Origin: Spongilla lacustris
Taxonomy: Eukaryota > Porifera > Demospongiae > Spongillida > Spongillidae
Direction: 5' to 3'
Length of the DNA: 64,000 nt
Assembly: GCA_949361645.1 (NCBI GenBank)
Contig: OX442416.1
Span: forward strand, 7,694,362-7,758,361
Within the stretch, counting starts at the first letter, position 1. Every line of letters starts with the position of its first letter. Made by a program: the position numbers and the translations under genes. The notes beneath the pieces were generated by a model. The model saw nothing but the letters and a program-made list of their open reading frames with translations, was not told the origin of the DNA and searched no databases. Positions 21,377 to 32,672 of the stretch are shown one piece after another.

Positions 21377-21654
21377 AGTTTGGTTACCAGCTAGTGTTCT
21401 ATATGCATATGTCGTTCGCGTCCGATATACATGTATTGCAGTGACGCTATACCCTCAGTGAACAACAGGACGGACGTACACATGGAACTGGAAGCCAAAT
21501 AATAGCGTGACTTGGTGCTTATATTTGTCCAAATAAGGAATTCTTTTAAAATATATGCCCCTTCCTATTACTCACATGAGAGTGAATATGCTGCAGGACT
21601 GCCCCATGTAGCCATATTGTTATTTCAAAACATGCACATCTATGCTGCATGAAC

Positions 21655-22900
21655 GTGCAGTTCAACATTTTAAATTTTAGTTTGCGTCGTAGAAATCGAT
21701 GACACACTGAAATGACTGAAAATGGTACCTATTAGTTATAATTATACACATGTAATTGCGGGAGAGTGCGTCAGAAGCAGCTATGAATTCAGATGCAAAT
21801 AAGTTTGACAAAGTTCTGTGATCTTGCGTGTGAGCTTTTATGGTAGTTTATAAATTGTTATATAAATTGCCAGTGTCGAGCAAAATCTACGTATGTCAGT
21901 ACATAATGTGTCCAGTTATTTATTAAATATAGTGCACCTTTGAATCATAGCAGTATCTTTTTTTTTCCCCAATCTCTATCCGGAAATTGTGCCCTAGCAG
22001 ATTCTTTTCCAAGCCTTCAGTGCAAATAATTTATAACTCAATGGTTAATTAGCTTTAGAATTACAAGCTTTTCCAGGTATGAGTGTTGAAACGCCGGGAT
22101 GTACATAGTGAGGTTATCGATTTGTTCTGTTCATCGCGTCCCGAACAGTGTATGCGAGGAATAGCCCACCGAGGTAGTGATTTGGGAAAGCGTACATGTA
22201 CACGTATATAATTTGCTCAACTGCATCTCCGTAATTGATGACGTATAAAGGAAGATATGCACAAATCTCAATATAGCTACAGGACTCATCTCTACATGTA
22301 TGTACGTACCAAAGCGTGGGACATATTTACATATAGATTATAATTCCACATTTCTCCACGTGAAGAAATGTGGAATTTTAATTTTAACCCTATGAGTTAG
22401 CGATATTTGCATAATTAGTGCACAAAAATCGGTTTCCATACTGATATAGAGATGATGTGGGAACAAGTGTACTAAATTTGAAATGATTGTACCATTACGA
22501 AGATATACATGTATATTCATTTACGTTTGTATATCTTTCTTTCACTGAAGAATTCAGTTTTATGCACTTTCATGTAAAACTTATTTTATTTTTCATGCTT
22601 TTTCTAGTAATCATCCCTGCCTGGACTTGCACCGGTGAATAGTGCATCTACAGGTTTTATTATCAATCTTTTGATGTAGCTGCATTATTTAGCCTTTGCA
22701 GCCTTGCGTTATCCGCACCTATACATGTACAATACAAAATAAACTCATGCAGCATTAGAAATTGCAATTGATACATGTACATGTACACTGATCAATTTTA
22801 AGTGATATGAACATTTTTAGAAAACATAACCCATCAGGTGCATTGGACTGTATGGGTCTAAATGGGCGCTCTTCTATAGCTATAATATCTCTGTTTCGTA
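21655..22900. repeat. Unit C: downstream flank of the secreted-protein gene, copy 1
   Basis: Noncoding block that lies 3' of the gene in three loci (here, 27243-28530 and 46545-48085), 80-90% alike by eye. Landmarks: GTCGTAGAAATCGATGACAC, GATCTTGCGTGTGAG, CATAGTGAGGTTATCGATT, CTGCATCTCCGTAATTGATG, a TTCCACATTTCT hairpin (12-bp arms, 22346-22374), GCCTGGACTTGCAC and AATACAAAATAAACTC. No conserved frame. Contains TTTAAATTTTAG at 21668, the empty form of the site used by the piggyBac-like insertion at 45737. Confidence 0.8.
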
Positions 22901-22901
22901 G

Positions 22902-23462
22902 TCAAATCATAATCATTGTCACTACACACTTCGGATCTGAGAACGATAGGTTGCATGGACCCGCTACTTCACCATTTGATTCAAAGGCTATATAGCAATC
23001 TGAATGTCCATCTAGACTCTTTAGAGTATTTGCCGGTCCTGCTTTTTCCCATCTCGTTAGGCTTGTATCAGTGGCGGTGCCAACTACCAGGGTATATTCA
23101 TGACCACCACTACTCTCTGTTGCATTGACTGGTGCCAAACTCGTCTCATTAGTGCCCGCATCGGATGACTCTGATCGGTTGACAATCTGTAGCATTAGAA
23201 ATACCCCGCGCGTGTCCATTACTTCCAATTGAACATAAGAGTCTTTGAGGTATTTTAAAAACACGGTTGCCGAATTTCTTTTTGCGTTTGCTTTGATATC
23301 TCCGTTTTCGGACACTCGAACGAAGTGTCCCGATTGCTGGCTAAGCAGTCTCACCTCGTCAGCAGCTGCCCTTGCTGTCACAGGCAACGTATGAGTGTCC
23401 TTACAAAGCGCGATGATGACGATGCTGCATATAGCAGTGACAAGATTACGATAATTTACCAT
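22902..23462 (-). CDS. Secreted FGF-like/beta-trefoil candidate, paralogue 2 (intact)
   Basis: 186 residues, single exon, no breaks. Residues 1-30 form a signal peptide (hydrophobic LVTAICSIVIIALC core). The mature part shows EVRLLSQQSGHFVRVSENGD (36-55), then FLKYLKDSYVQLEVMDTRGV (68-87), a spacer with sequons at N95, N105 and N113, HEYTLVVG (121-128), TRWEKAGP (136-143) and cysteines at 156, 170 and 179. The G-H-F/L-x-I/V-x-x-D/N-G-x-I strand, the later Y and then W-x-x-x-x-x-G order, and the length resemble an FGF core; FGFs are secreted beta-trefoil ligands of receptor tyrosine kinases. This assignment is inference from pattern. Start chosen because the ATG aligns in three paralogues and follows a conserved promoter. 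Confidence 0.55.
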   Translation of the reverse strand: MVNYRNLVTAICSIVIIALCKDTHTLPVTARAAADEVRLLSQQSGHFVRVSENGDIKANAKRNSATVFLKYLKDSYVQLEVMDTRGVFLMLQIVNRSESSDAGTNETSLAPVNATESSGGHEYTLVVGTATDTSLTRWEKAGPANTLKSLDGHSDCYIAFESNGEVAGPCNLSFSDPKCVVTMIMI

Positions 23463-23518
23463 CAGTTCTTTCTTACACGACGGATCTTATATTACTGTCT
23501 TTTCGTGCTGTGATGTTT

Positions 23519-23530
23519 GTATTTATATAG
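23519..23530 (-). promoter_or_regulatory. TATA box of secreted-protein paralogue 2
   Basis: CTATATAAATAC on the minus strand about 60 bases before the ATG, which places a transcription start some 30 bases upstream of the coding region. Confidence 0.65.
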
Positions 23531-23539
23531 TTCGGTTTA

Positions 23540-24240
23540 ATACCAGACGTGGATTCAACTGATTATGTTCAATGGTCCTATAAGGAAATAGATTATGCTA
23601 CCCTGAACAGGACTGACATGAAGCAAAATGTGGCAATAACGGATGCTTAATTAAATAAGTGCAAATACGGAATTCTTTCATTGTATTAGCACCTTCCTAT
23701 CACCACAGGATATGTACGTAATTAAAAACCACAGGATATGTACGTTATTAAAAACCGCAATAACCGTCAACAGATCAAATAATTACTCCCACCCCCCCCC
23801 CCCCTCCCACCACTTTTACACCAGCTATACTACAGATAAATGCGTAATTTTTTTTTTCTAATGAATTGGCACTGCCTTAGCTGGCTGGGCGAGAGGGGTA
23901 CCCCTCTCCCGTACATGGCAATGTGGTCTAGGTTTGATGATGGAGCACACACTGAAATTTTAGCATGTTTTCATCCTATGTTCCTGTGCATTTCTTTCTT
24001 ATATAATTTAATGATACGGCTGTGTATGCATTAACTTCGTGAAAAATGATTTGTACATATATCTTTTCACTGGGCTGAACCACTTAATATCACGACTATT
24101 GATGTTCACCAAATATTTTTTAAAAAATATTATTTTTTGAAGAAGCTGATGATCCTATCTTATGCTGTAAATACCGTAACGCAAATAATATGTGATTACA
24201 TCGCTCAGCCCAGCCTAGTAACCGAAGAAGTAAATCATTT
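23540..24240. repeat. Unit A tail module and dispersed spacer; no gene
   Basis: Contains the shared ACCAGACG-x-GGATTCAACTG and CCCTGAACAGGACTGACATG phrases, a C tract with a MITE-type end (ACTTTTACACCAGCTAT, near 23812-23828), GAGCACACACTGAAATTTTA and the ATTACATCGCTCAGCCCAGC phrase that leads Unit A copy 2. No supported gene. Confidence 0.7.
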
Positions 24241-24242
24241 TT

Positions 24243-25126
24243 ATTATTATTATTATTATATATTTTTTAATAAAGATGCAATAACTCTGGAAACATTAGC
24301 CACCTCTAACATGCACCAGCACTCTCTGTCCGGAAAAATTGAAGACCAGCAGTTTCGGCAGCTGTTTCACATCTCTTCTCCTGCTAATAGAGCTCGCTTG
24401 CTATCAATTTCATCTCGTCATGCTGCTTCGTGGCTCACTGTTGTCCCCTCCCCAGGCCTTAACTTGCACCTAGAGCCCAATGAATTTCAGATTGCTGTGA
24501 AGTGGTGGTTAGGAATGGATGTTTCGTTTGGTTCTTGCTGTCCTCACTGTCCTGACCACAGGCTGGACCCGCTTGGTCACCATGCACTGACGTGCAAACA
24601 TGGGGGGGATGTAGTCTTACGTCATAACAGCCTCCGGGATGTTTTTGTGGAGTTTTGCCACAGGGCCTGTCTAGGAGGTCAGGTAGAAGTGGGAAGTGGT
24701 CAAGGTCATGACAGGCTTAACTCTCGTCCTGCAGATGTCTTGGTTAAAAACTGGCACCTTGGCAAACCTGCTGCATTTGACCTCACCATCACTTCTCCGC
24801 TTAATCCAACCACTTTGACGGAAGCGGGAGTGAAATGTGGGTCATCCGCTCAGGTTGCCGAGGTTAGGAAGCATGCTGCTAATGATGAGAAGTGTAAGGA
24901 GCTGGGTTGGGTATGTATTCCACTAGCTGTGGAGGCATATGGATGCTGGGGCATGGAAGCCCAGGAAACTTTTAAACGTCTGGCGGCTCGTTTAGCGATT
25001 CAAATGGGATGCGGCAGGTCGCAGGCTACCACCACAGTGTACCAGAGGCTGAGCCTTTCGCTCGTGAGAGCTAATGCAAGGGCATTGCTCTCCCGTGCAA
25101 GGGTTCATTTGGAGGAGGGGGAATGA
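24243..25126 (+). CDS. Intact CCHC + RLE frame of a non-LTR retrotransposon, longest copy
   Basis: The longest uninterrupted member: from the (TTA)n tract about 290 codons to a stop at 25126 (the open frame reaches up to 24137, but the first 45 codons are repeat-derived). Order: HQHSLSGKIEDQQF, WLTVVPSPGLNLHLEPNEF, WWLGMD, knuckle CPHC...LDPLGHHALTC, LRHNSLRD, RPADVLVKNW with AFDLTITSPL 14 residues later, KCKELGWVCIPLAVEAYGCW, LVRANARALLSR. This is the endonuclease half of R2-type elements, with all metal-binding acids present. (AAT)n tracts lie on both sides. No reverse transcriptase upstream, so either a 5'-truncated insertion or a stand-alone gene. Confidence 0.7.
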
Positions 25127-25342
25127 GATGGGAGTGTGGATTTGTAGTTATAGGTGACTTTACTATAATTAAGGTGCATTTATTCAGACCAGCATATGTA
25201 TTAATTGTGTATGCACTTTAAATAATAATAATAATAATAAATTAGTGACAATATTAATAATAATTCTGTATGAGCATTTATTCCATTCGTGTATTGTCTT
25301 GTTTCATGTAAAAATATATATATATATATAAATAAAAAAAAT

Positions 25343-25600
25343 AAAGTGATATTGGAAATTACTAGCGGATGTGAAGCGGTTATTTGTCGAATTGGGAATC
25401 TAGCGGGGTCATGGAAGGATGAGAGGCGGGCCCAAACCCTTTTTTTTACTCTCGGGTGAAAAATCACTTATCTTTGCAGGATTCGAAACTCGCTACCCCG
25501 TGAATCTGAACCACTGAATTAAGCGTTTCAGCCAATTCACTAGTTATGAATATGATATGCTAAAACTACTTTTAGCTACGTCATTAATTAATCCACATAC
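25343..25600 (-). repeat. tRNA-derived SINE-like repeat, diverged copy
   Basis: Same module as at 10008, with one extra A inside the B box (GAGTTTCGAATCC) and an internal deletion. It marks the start of the larger duplication that follows. Confidence 0.6.
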
Positions 25601-25655
25601 ATTTAATTGTGTGCCGCTACTTTCGGACAGAGTATTTTATGTTATAAATGCAGCT

Positions 25656-25667
25656 GTATTTATATAG
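25656..25667 (-). promoter_or_regulatory. Orphan TATA/promoter copy
   Basis: CTATATAAATAC with the usual upstream GTTACCAGTGTTCGAAATGC module, but joined to the end of a SINE-like/Unit A fragment instead of a coding region. Confidence 0.5.
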
Positions 25668-27876
25668 TTTTGTTACCAGTGTTCGAAATGCGGATTCTAC
25701 GAAGTTACTATTAAAAAGGTCCTATAAGGGAATAGATAACCGCTATCGCGATTGCAATGACGCAACCCTGAACATGACGGACATATCACAACGGAAGCCA
25801 AATGATAGCGTAAATGCTGTATTAGCACCTTCCTATCACTCCACACGGTCACATGGGAGTATGCTGCAGGACTGCCCTATGTAACGATTTTTATTCAAAA
25901 CACGTATGAACAGCAACGTGAATGCTCAGCGGCTTCATTGTGACAAAAACCGGCAGAAACAAAATTGCAGTCGATCAGTAGTGATTTATATATAAGGTGG
26001 CTAGGCGGCCTATGCCTAGTATACGTAGCAATAGGTCCGGGATAGTTTATCAGAAGCATACCATCACAATAGCTATTATGAAATCACGTGTATCACAATG
26101 CATATAAGTTCGAAAACTATTTTATCAGTGCAAATATCATCATGCATGGACATTGTACGTGTGCACACCTCTACTCTATATACATGTACATGTATACCGT
26201 GTCCAAACCTTGAATTGCTGCAATTCGTATACAGATATAAACATGAGGAATGTCTATCATATACAGCACTCCCTCAAATAGTGACAGTAAACGTTTTCGC
26301 AACATTAACATGCATGTCCCTGACATAACCCATGACATAACATAGTAGTCCCCATGACATTATATGGATGTCCTTCATGATGGATGAGAAGATTGTGGAT
26401 GGAAAGACTTTAAATGGTGGTAGAAAGGGAGTTTGATGGAGGAAACCATGCGTGCCCCCCAAAAATTAATTAAATGTGATTACAAAAAGTGTATAAGCTT
26501 CAACACTCTCTTGTTTAAGTTTCAATATCTATATAAAGCTGGCCGGTAGATATAAATACTGCATGGGGTCACATCGACACATCAAACCCAACGCTGAATG
26601 CATGCATGCATGCATGCATGCAGTGATATCAAAGTTAACGGATCACCTAGACTATTTCCGGAAAAGCACTTGTGTGCTATACATTGTATATAGCTTGCAT
26701 GTATTTCTCCTTATCGCTTGCAATTGGCTCATACGTCACTTGTGGACACAATCCATGCATGACAGCTATAGTGACTCAGTCATGCACTATTTGATTAACG
26801 GATGCTCATTTGTGCAAAAATAGAATTCTTTTAAAAAACATGCTGCAGGTGTAACAAGATAAAGCGCCATATAAGCGTGTCCCACCGGATATACTTTGCA
26901 TGTCCCACTTTAGGATATAGACTGTCTCCGTATCATTTGTCTCTTTGATCCGAAGTTCTCCATAGGCAGATTACAAATAACTAGCCTCGTCGTCCGCGGA
27001 TTGCAATGACGCTATACCTTGCATGAACTTGACAGGACGGGCGTACACATGCATGGAAGCCAAATGATAGCGTGAATTGGTATAAACGGATGCTTATATT
27101 TGTCCAAATAACGAATTCTTTTATCACCTTCCTATTACTCCGCAGAGTGGATATGCTGAAGGATTGCCCCATGTAGTGATTTTTATTCAAAACATGTATA
27201 GATCTATATACGGCAAGCAATGCTGCATGAACGTGCAGTCCATCAGTAGTAACATTTTAAATTTTAATTTACGTCGCAGAAATCGATGACACTGACACTG
27301 AAATGACCGAAATGGTAGCTATTAGTCATAATTATACACATGTAGTTGCGGGAGAGTGCATCAGAAGCAGCTATGAATTCAAATGCAAATAAGTTTTGAC
27401 AACTGTGATCTTGCGTGTGAGGTTTTATGGTTGTTTATTAATTGTGTTATAAAATGCCAGTGTCCAGCAAAATCTACGTATACATAAATATATATGTACA
27501 TATTGTTGTTCAGTTTTTAGTGTATCTTCGATTCATAACAGTTCAAATTTTTTTTTTCTCTTTCTGGAAATTGAATCAGCGCAAATAATTTTATAACTCA
27601 ATGGGTTAGAGTTGAACGTCATTGCACGTATGATTGTTGAAACGCGTGGATGTACATAGTGAGGTTATCGATTGGTTCTGTTCATTACGGACCATGCAGA
27701 GATGCGCCAATGAAGCATTCTCGCTCTGTGTATGCGAGCCGAGCGGTGGTGATTTGGGAAAGCGTACATGTACATATATTTTACTCAACTGCATCTCCGT
27801 AATTGATGACGTATAAATGAAGACTGATATGCACAAATCTCAATATGGCTACATGACTCATCTCTATGTACATGTA

Positions 27877-28022
27877 CGTCCCAACGTGTGCGACGTATTT
27901 ATATCAGTATAGATTCATTTCTCCACGTGAAGAAATGTGGAATTTTACATGTGCGTCCCAACGTGGGCGACGTATTTATATCAGTATAGATTCATTTCTC
28001 CACGTGAAGAAATGTGGAATTT
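27877..28022. repeat. 77-bp tandem duplication inside Unit C
   Basis: CGTCCCAACGTGTGCGACGT through the CTCCACGTGAAGAAATGTGG hairpin occurs twice in a row here and once in the other Unit C copies. Confidence 0.9.
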
Positions 28023-28532
28023 TAATTTTAACCCTATGGTTAGCGATATTTGCATAATAGTGCACAAAAATCGGTTTCCATTCTGATAAAGAGATGATCC
28101 GAACAAGTGTACTAAATTTGAAATGGTTGTAACGTTACGAAGATATACATGTACATACATGTACGTGTGTATTATCTTTTTTCAGCGAAGAATTCAGTTC
28201 TATGCACTTAAAACTTTTATTTTTCATGCTTTTTCTAGTAATCATCCCCGCCTGGAGTTGCACTGGTGTATAGTGCATCTACAGGTTTTATTATCAATCT
28301 TTTGATGTAGCGGCATTATTTAGCCTTTGCAGCCTTGCGTTATCCCCACCTATACATGTGCAATACAAAATAAACTCAACATTAGAAATTGCAATTGATA
28401 CATGTACAATGATCAATTAAAAAATATAAATTAAGTGATATGAACATTTTTAGAATACATAACCCATCAAGTGCATCGGACTGTACGGGGCTAAATGGGT
28501 GCTCTTCTAATATCGATATCTCTGTTTCGTAG

Positions 28533-29093
28533 TCAAATCTTGATCATTGTCACTACACACTTCGGATCTGAGGACGATAGGTTGCATGGACCCGCTACTT
28601 CACCATTTGATTCAAAGGCTACATAGCAATCTGAATGTCCATCGAGACTCTTTAGAGTATTTGCCGGTCCAGCTTTTTCCCATCTCGTTAGGCCTGTATC
28701 AGTGGCAGTGCCAACTACCAGGGTATATTCATGACCACCACTGCTCTCTGTTGCATTGACTGGTGCCAAACTCGTCTCATTAGTGCCCGCATCGGATGAC
28801 TCTGATTGGTTGACAATCTGTAGCATTAGAAATACCCCGTGCTTGTCCATTACTTCCAATTGAACATAAGAGTCTTTGAGGTATTTTAAAAACACGGTTG
28901 CCGAATTTATATTTGCGTTTGCATTGATATCTCCGTTTTCGGACACTCGAACGAAGTGTCCCGATTGCTGGCTAAGCAGCCTCACTTCTTCAGCTGTTGC
29001 CCTTGCTGTCACAGGCAACGTATGAGTATCCTTACAAAGCGCGATGATGACGATGCTGCATATTGCAGTGACAAGGTTACGATAATTTGCCAT
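28533..29093 (-). CDS. Secreted FGF-like/beta-trefoil candidate, paralogue 3 (intact)
   Basis: 186 residues, unbroken, single exon. Differs from paralogue 2 at scattered positions (MANYRNLVTA start, INANANINSA, DKHGVFLML, NQSESS, ATDTGLTRW, SDCYVAF), mostly conservative changes. Signal peptide, the GHFVRVSENG strand, NET and NAT sequons and three C-terminal cysteines are all kept, which suggests selection on the protein rather than decay. Lies in duplication D1 between Unit C (3') and the shared promoter (5'). Function inferred from the FGF-like pattern only; any secreted beta-trefoil or an unrelated small secreted protein remains possible. Confidence 0.55.
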   Translation of the reverse strand: MANYRNLVTAICSIVIIALCKDTHTLPVTARATAEEVRLLSQQSGHFVRVSENGDINANANINSATVFLKYLKDSYVQLEVMDKHGVFLMLQIVNQSESSDAGTNETSLAPVNATESSGGHEYTLVVGTATDTGLTRWEKAGPANTLKSLDGHSDCYVAFESNGEVAGPCNLSSSDPKCVVTMIKI

Positions 29094-29145
29094 TCTTTCT
29101 TACACGACGGATCTAATTTTGCTGTCTTTTCGTGCTGTGATGTTT

Positions 29146-29157
29146 GCATTTATATAG
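29146..29157 (-). promoter_or_regulatory. TATA box of secreted-protein paralogue 3
   Basis: CTATATAAATGC on the minus strand, about 60 bases before the ATG, in the conserved promoter block. Confidence 0.65.
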
Positions 29158-29439
29158 TTTGGTTTAATACCGGACGCTGATTCAACTGATTATGTTCAAT
29201 GGTCCTATAAGGAAATAGATGACGCTACCCTGAACAGGACAGACATATCACAACGGAAGCCAAATGTATCGTGAATTGGCATAAACGGATGCTTACGGAT
29301 GCTTATTTAAATAAGTGCAAATATGGAATTCTTTCACTGTATTAGCACCTTCGTATCACTCCACACGGTCATATGGAAGCATGCTGATAGACTGCCCCAT
29401 GTAAAAGTAATTATGGGTTTGAATAAATGGAGGGCGATG

Positions 29440-30258
29440 TTCTTGCGATATGGAATTACTTTCGCATGATCTGACAGAACTTATTACGTTTAGGGATGAA
29501 ATAGATAATGACCACTACAGCCAGACTACGTAGGGAGAAGGGCATGGTATTGCTGAGGTTGTAGGAGGAGTAACATTATTGTATAGCGATTCAGTAGCAT
29601 TGAATGTCTCTATACAAAAGGGCTGTTTGCATGGGTATTGGCCCAATTGGCTGCACAACCAAAAAGTGGTTATTTGAAGAAGGGACTGGTTGCATTAATT
29701 ATGGCATCATGCATGTCGTGCCATCTTTTTCAAGATATTACATACAAGTCCTTTGCATTTTTGATCCACTAGCTCAAATTTCAGAGCTTCAGAAGGTTGT
29801 TTATTGTCCACAATCCCTGCAATTTGATGAATTCAACCTTCAAAACATGTTCTTTGGTATCTATACATCCATTGATTTGCCCCAATGTTGTTGCCATGCC
29901 TATCATTGAATGATACACCAGGTTTAGTTAATTATAATAATGCTGCTGAGTATTTAAGGAGAATTGGCCAGGGAATGTGTGATTGATTCCCCCGGGCAGC
30001 CTTCAGATGAAAACTCAACTTTTTATGTGTGCACAACCTACGATTTGAAATGCTTCTACATGTTGGTTGCAGCAATGTTGCTACAAACACTATAGTACCA
30101 CAGTTTTTAATACTTGCGGCTTTGTCCATCAGTATTAAAAATACACCTTATAAGATGTTAGCCACTAAAAACCACCAACATGTAAACACAAAATACATGC
30201 AAATCATTTATAGTGCTAGTATTGGCCGATATCTATTTTCGCATTTTCAGTGGTGAGA
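29440..30258. repeat. Repeat block ending in a TTAACCC-type terminus
   Basis: Shared with 49190-49860 and, inverted, 59490-60150. Its right edge reads GTGAGAAAGGG next to TTAA (30261-30264 region), i.e. TTAACCCTTTCTCACC on the other strand, a piggyBac-style end. Coding-like remnants are visible on the minus strand here (plus strand in the inverted copy): DIKQPSEALKFELVDQKCKV and NILKKMARHA, then PVPSSNKQVIGHFLVV. They are broken by stops and I do not recognise the protein. Confidence 0.5.
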
Positions 30259-30654
30259 AAGGGTTAAATCCTAATTTGTTCACAAAATATACATGTATAT
30301 GTTAACATTAGATTATTAAAGTACAAGCTTAACTCTTTATAAATAACTACATAATTAATTTATAAAACTTGATAATTAAAATCACAACATTTAATTGGTT
30401 AATTAATTTGAGGAAAGAGCACTAACTAGCAGTACCATACATGATTGGATCTGGCTTGGTCAATTATAAAACTTCTCCTCCTGAATGCTATTTTTACACT
30501 TCATGTAAATGCATTCATTTATAGATTTCACTCAAACCTAATTTGTTTATCTCATCATATATAATATTTGAAGCATAATGTTTGCATAAATCAGAATACA
30601 GTTATAGGGCAGTGTTTAACCTTAATTCTCCAGGTAATGGTCCTACGCGTAGGA

Positions 30655-31345
30655 CCAAAATTTAAACATTTCTCCTAAATTCAAATGAAATTATTTTGCA
30701 CCCATATTTCTACTATTGTTTCATGTGCCAATGCACTTATTTTATCAATTGTTAGATTATTTTTATATCACACCCTTGGTCCATAATATCTAAAACAACA
30801 GATGCGGTTATTAAAAATGCATTATGTAAAAAAATTCATAGTAGCAGAAAAAAGTATTACATGTGTCACTTTTTACATATGTTTTATGGACGTTGATGCG
30901 TGTGCTACTGTACAAATTGTCAGCATAGAAAATTTTCATGAAACATTTGTGGTACAACCATAGAAAGAAACATCATTTTTATGTCTCAATGCAATTTGCA
31001 TATTTAGTTTATATTGCAATAATTTCTCCTAAAATTAAATGAAACGATCTTGTACCCATATATCTACCATTGTTTCATGTGCCAATGCACTTATTTTACC
31101 AATTGTTAGATTATTTTTATACCACACCCTTGGTCCGTATTATCTAAAACAACTGATGCGGTTCTTAAAAATGCATAATGGAAAAAAATTCATAGTTACA
31201 GAAAAATGTATGGTATGTGATATGTTTTATGGAGGATGATGTGTTGCTACTGTATAAATTGTCAGCATAGAAATTTTCCATGAAACATTTGTGGTACAAC
31301 CATAGAAAGAAAAACGTCTCAAAAAGAAATTTGCATATTTAGTTT
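30655..31345. repeat. Internal direct duplication in the piggyBac-like element
   Basis: A block of about 320 bp (containing CATTGTTTCATGTGCCAATG or the CTATTGTTTCATGTGCC variant, CACACCCTTGGTCC, and TTTGTGGTACAACCATAGAA) occurs twice, about 355 bases apart. A single copy is present in the short element at 45737-46532. Confidence 0.85.
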
Positions 31346-31636
31346 ATGTGTGTACTTCCCAGTCTTTTCTACAAGACAACAAGTTTTAGCTACATTGGAC
31401 AAGTGAATTTCAACTTGATGATGGGGCAACCCTCAATCGCAACTGTTTGACATCTCTCTACGTTGATATTGTAATAGTATAATGTTACGTATGTTTGTAT
31501 CGAAATGTTTTCTTATTTATCAACAATATTTTGAATACATACTTTACTTTCAAAACACCACTTGAAGCCAATTACCACATGTACAGTCACACAATCATGT
31601 TTTCAATGTTGGTTTGTGCTAGGTTTTATGCAAACC

Positions 31637-32672
31637 CTACTGTAACATCTTTAGGTGAATTTTAAAACAGTCTCTTGTTGCTGGTTCACAACACCCGTAT
31701 AGGTCATTGTCTTTCACTCTTGAGCAACCAACACAGTAATATGATGATTTAGCAGAGCATATTCTGCATTTACGCTGCTTTCGTCCTCTGGTACCAGAAT
31801 ACGCTGGTGAGTGCTTTACAAATTCAAGGCGGTGACGAAAGGCACTGAGTAATGTTCTCAAATCGATGTCTGGACATCCCAAAGCGTTCCCCAAAGCTTG
31901 CACCACTGTATATTGTGCCAGGCTGTAAACCTTCATTCCAATACACAGGGATGGCTCCCCTTTTAGGCTCACATGCCATCGCAAGTCGCAACCCAAGGTA
32001 CTTAAAAAATTCCCCTTTGGTAAGTGGAATATAGCTGTGTGGTGTGAGCATGTTCACGTTTGTGTATTCCAAAGTTTTCCCAATTCCTCGAACAGGATAA
32101 AATTGATAAAAATAATCCACTTCTTTGTTCCTATTCCCCTTTGAGCTTCTGGCCATCTAAATCTAGCACTGTGGACATTGTGTTTTGATCCAGGGTCAAT
32201 TAACAACTCTTTTCTTGGTGTCCATTGGCGCCCATGAGGTGACCGGGTAGGCCTGTTACCTTCAGTGACGGACTATAAAAGTGTAAAACAATACGAATAA
32301 CATCTGGGGGCGGGTGCTCAATTAGCGCACGGTACCAACCTCGGAACTTCATCTACCTGCTCTGCACAGGACTCATCACTCTTCTCATCGCTATCATCAT
32401 CAGTAGATGCAGATTGCATGTCCATATCTTCTTCTTCACTTTCACTACGCCTTTTATTACCCCTTGCCTCTACAAACCTCCTTGACTCTTCAAAAATGCT
32501 AGGTATACAAATACCCCGGCTTGATTCTGTTGTAGTGCTTGAATCCCTCCATTTTATAACAAATCTTTTGCTGTGGCCTCTGCCAGATACCTGCTCAACC
32601 ACTCCAAGCTTTCCAAGTGTTTTTTTAATTCTTCCCTACAATTGCAGTTCCAACTGTAATCGGCTTCGCCAT
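31637..32672 (-). pseudogene. piggyBac transposase pseudogene lacking the catalytic core
   Basis: Starts MAKPITVGTAIVG at 32672; a frameshift in an A7 run leads to a positively charged then acidic region (RRSESEEEDMDMQSASTDDD). After further frame breaks comes LTPHSYIPLTKGEFFKYLGL, GAIPVYWNEG, RFGMSRHRFENI, the N-terminal part of the piggyBac transposase fold. A deletion then removes the DDD catalytic region and joins directly to RGRKQRKCRICSAKSSYYCV with the YGCCEPATRDCF zinc-finger tail, in another frame. Piggybac transposases cut and paste at TTAA; this one cannot act. Ends at 31637. Confidence 0.8.

Noticed and set aside
22916..23128. Plus-strand 70-codon frame (MSLHTSDLRTIGCMDPLLHH) recurring at 28547 and 48100
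   Set aside because: It is the antisense of the secreted-protein coding region; its conservation follows from that gene.
26600..26625. (TGCA)n run as a functional element
   Set aside because: Simple microsatellite; similar short runs are scattered throughout the window.
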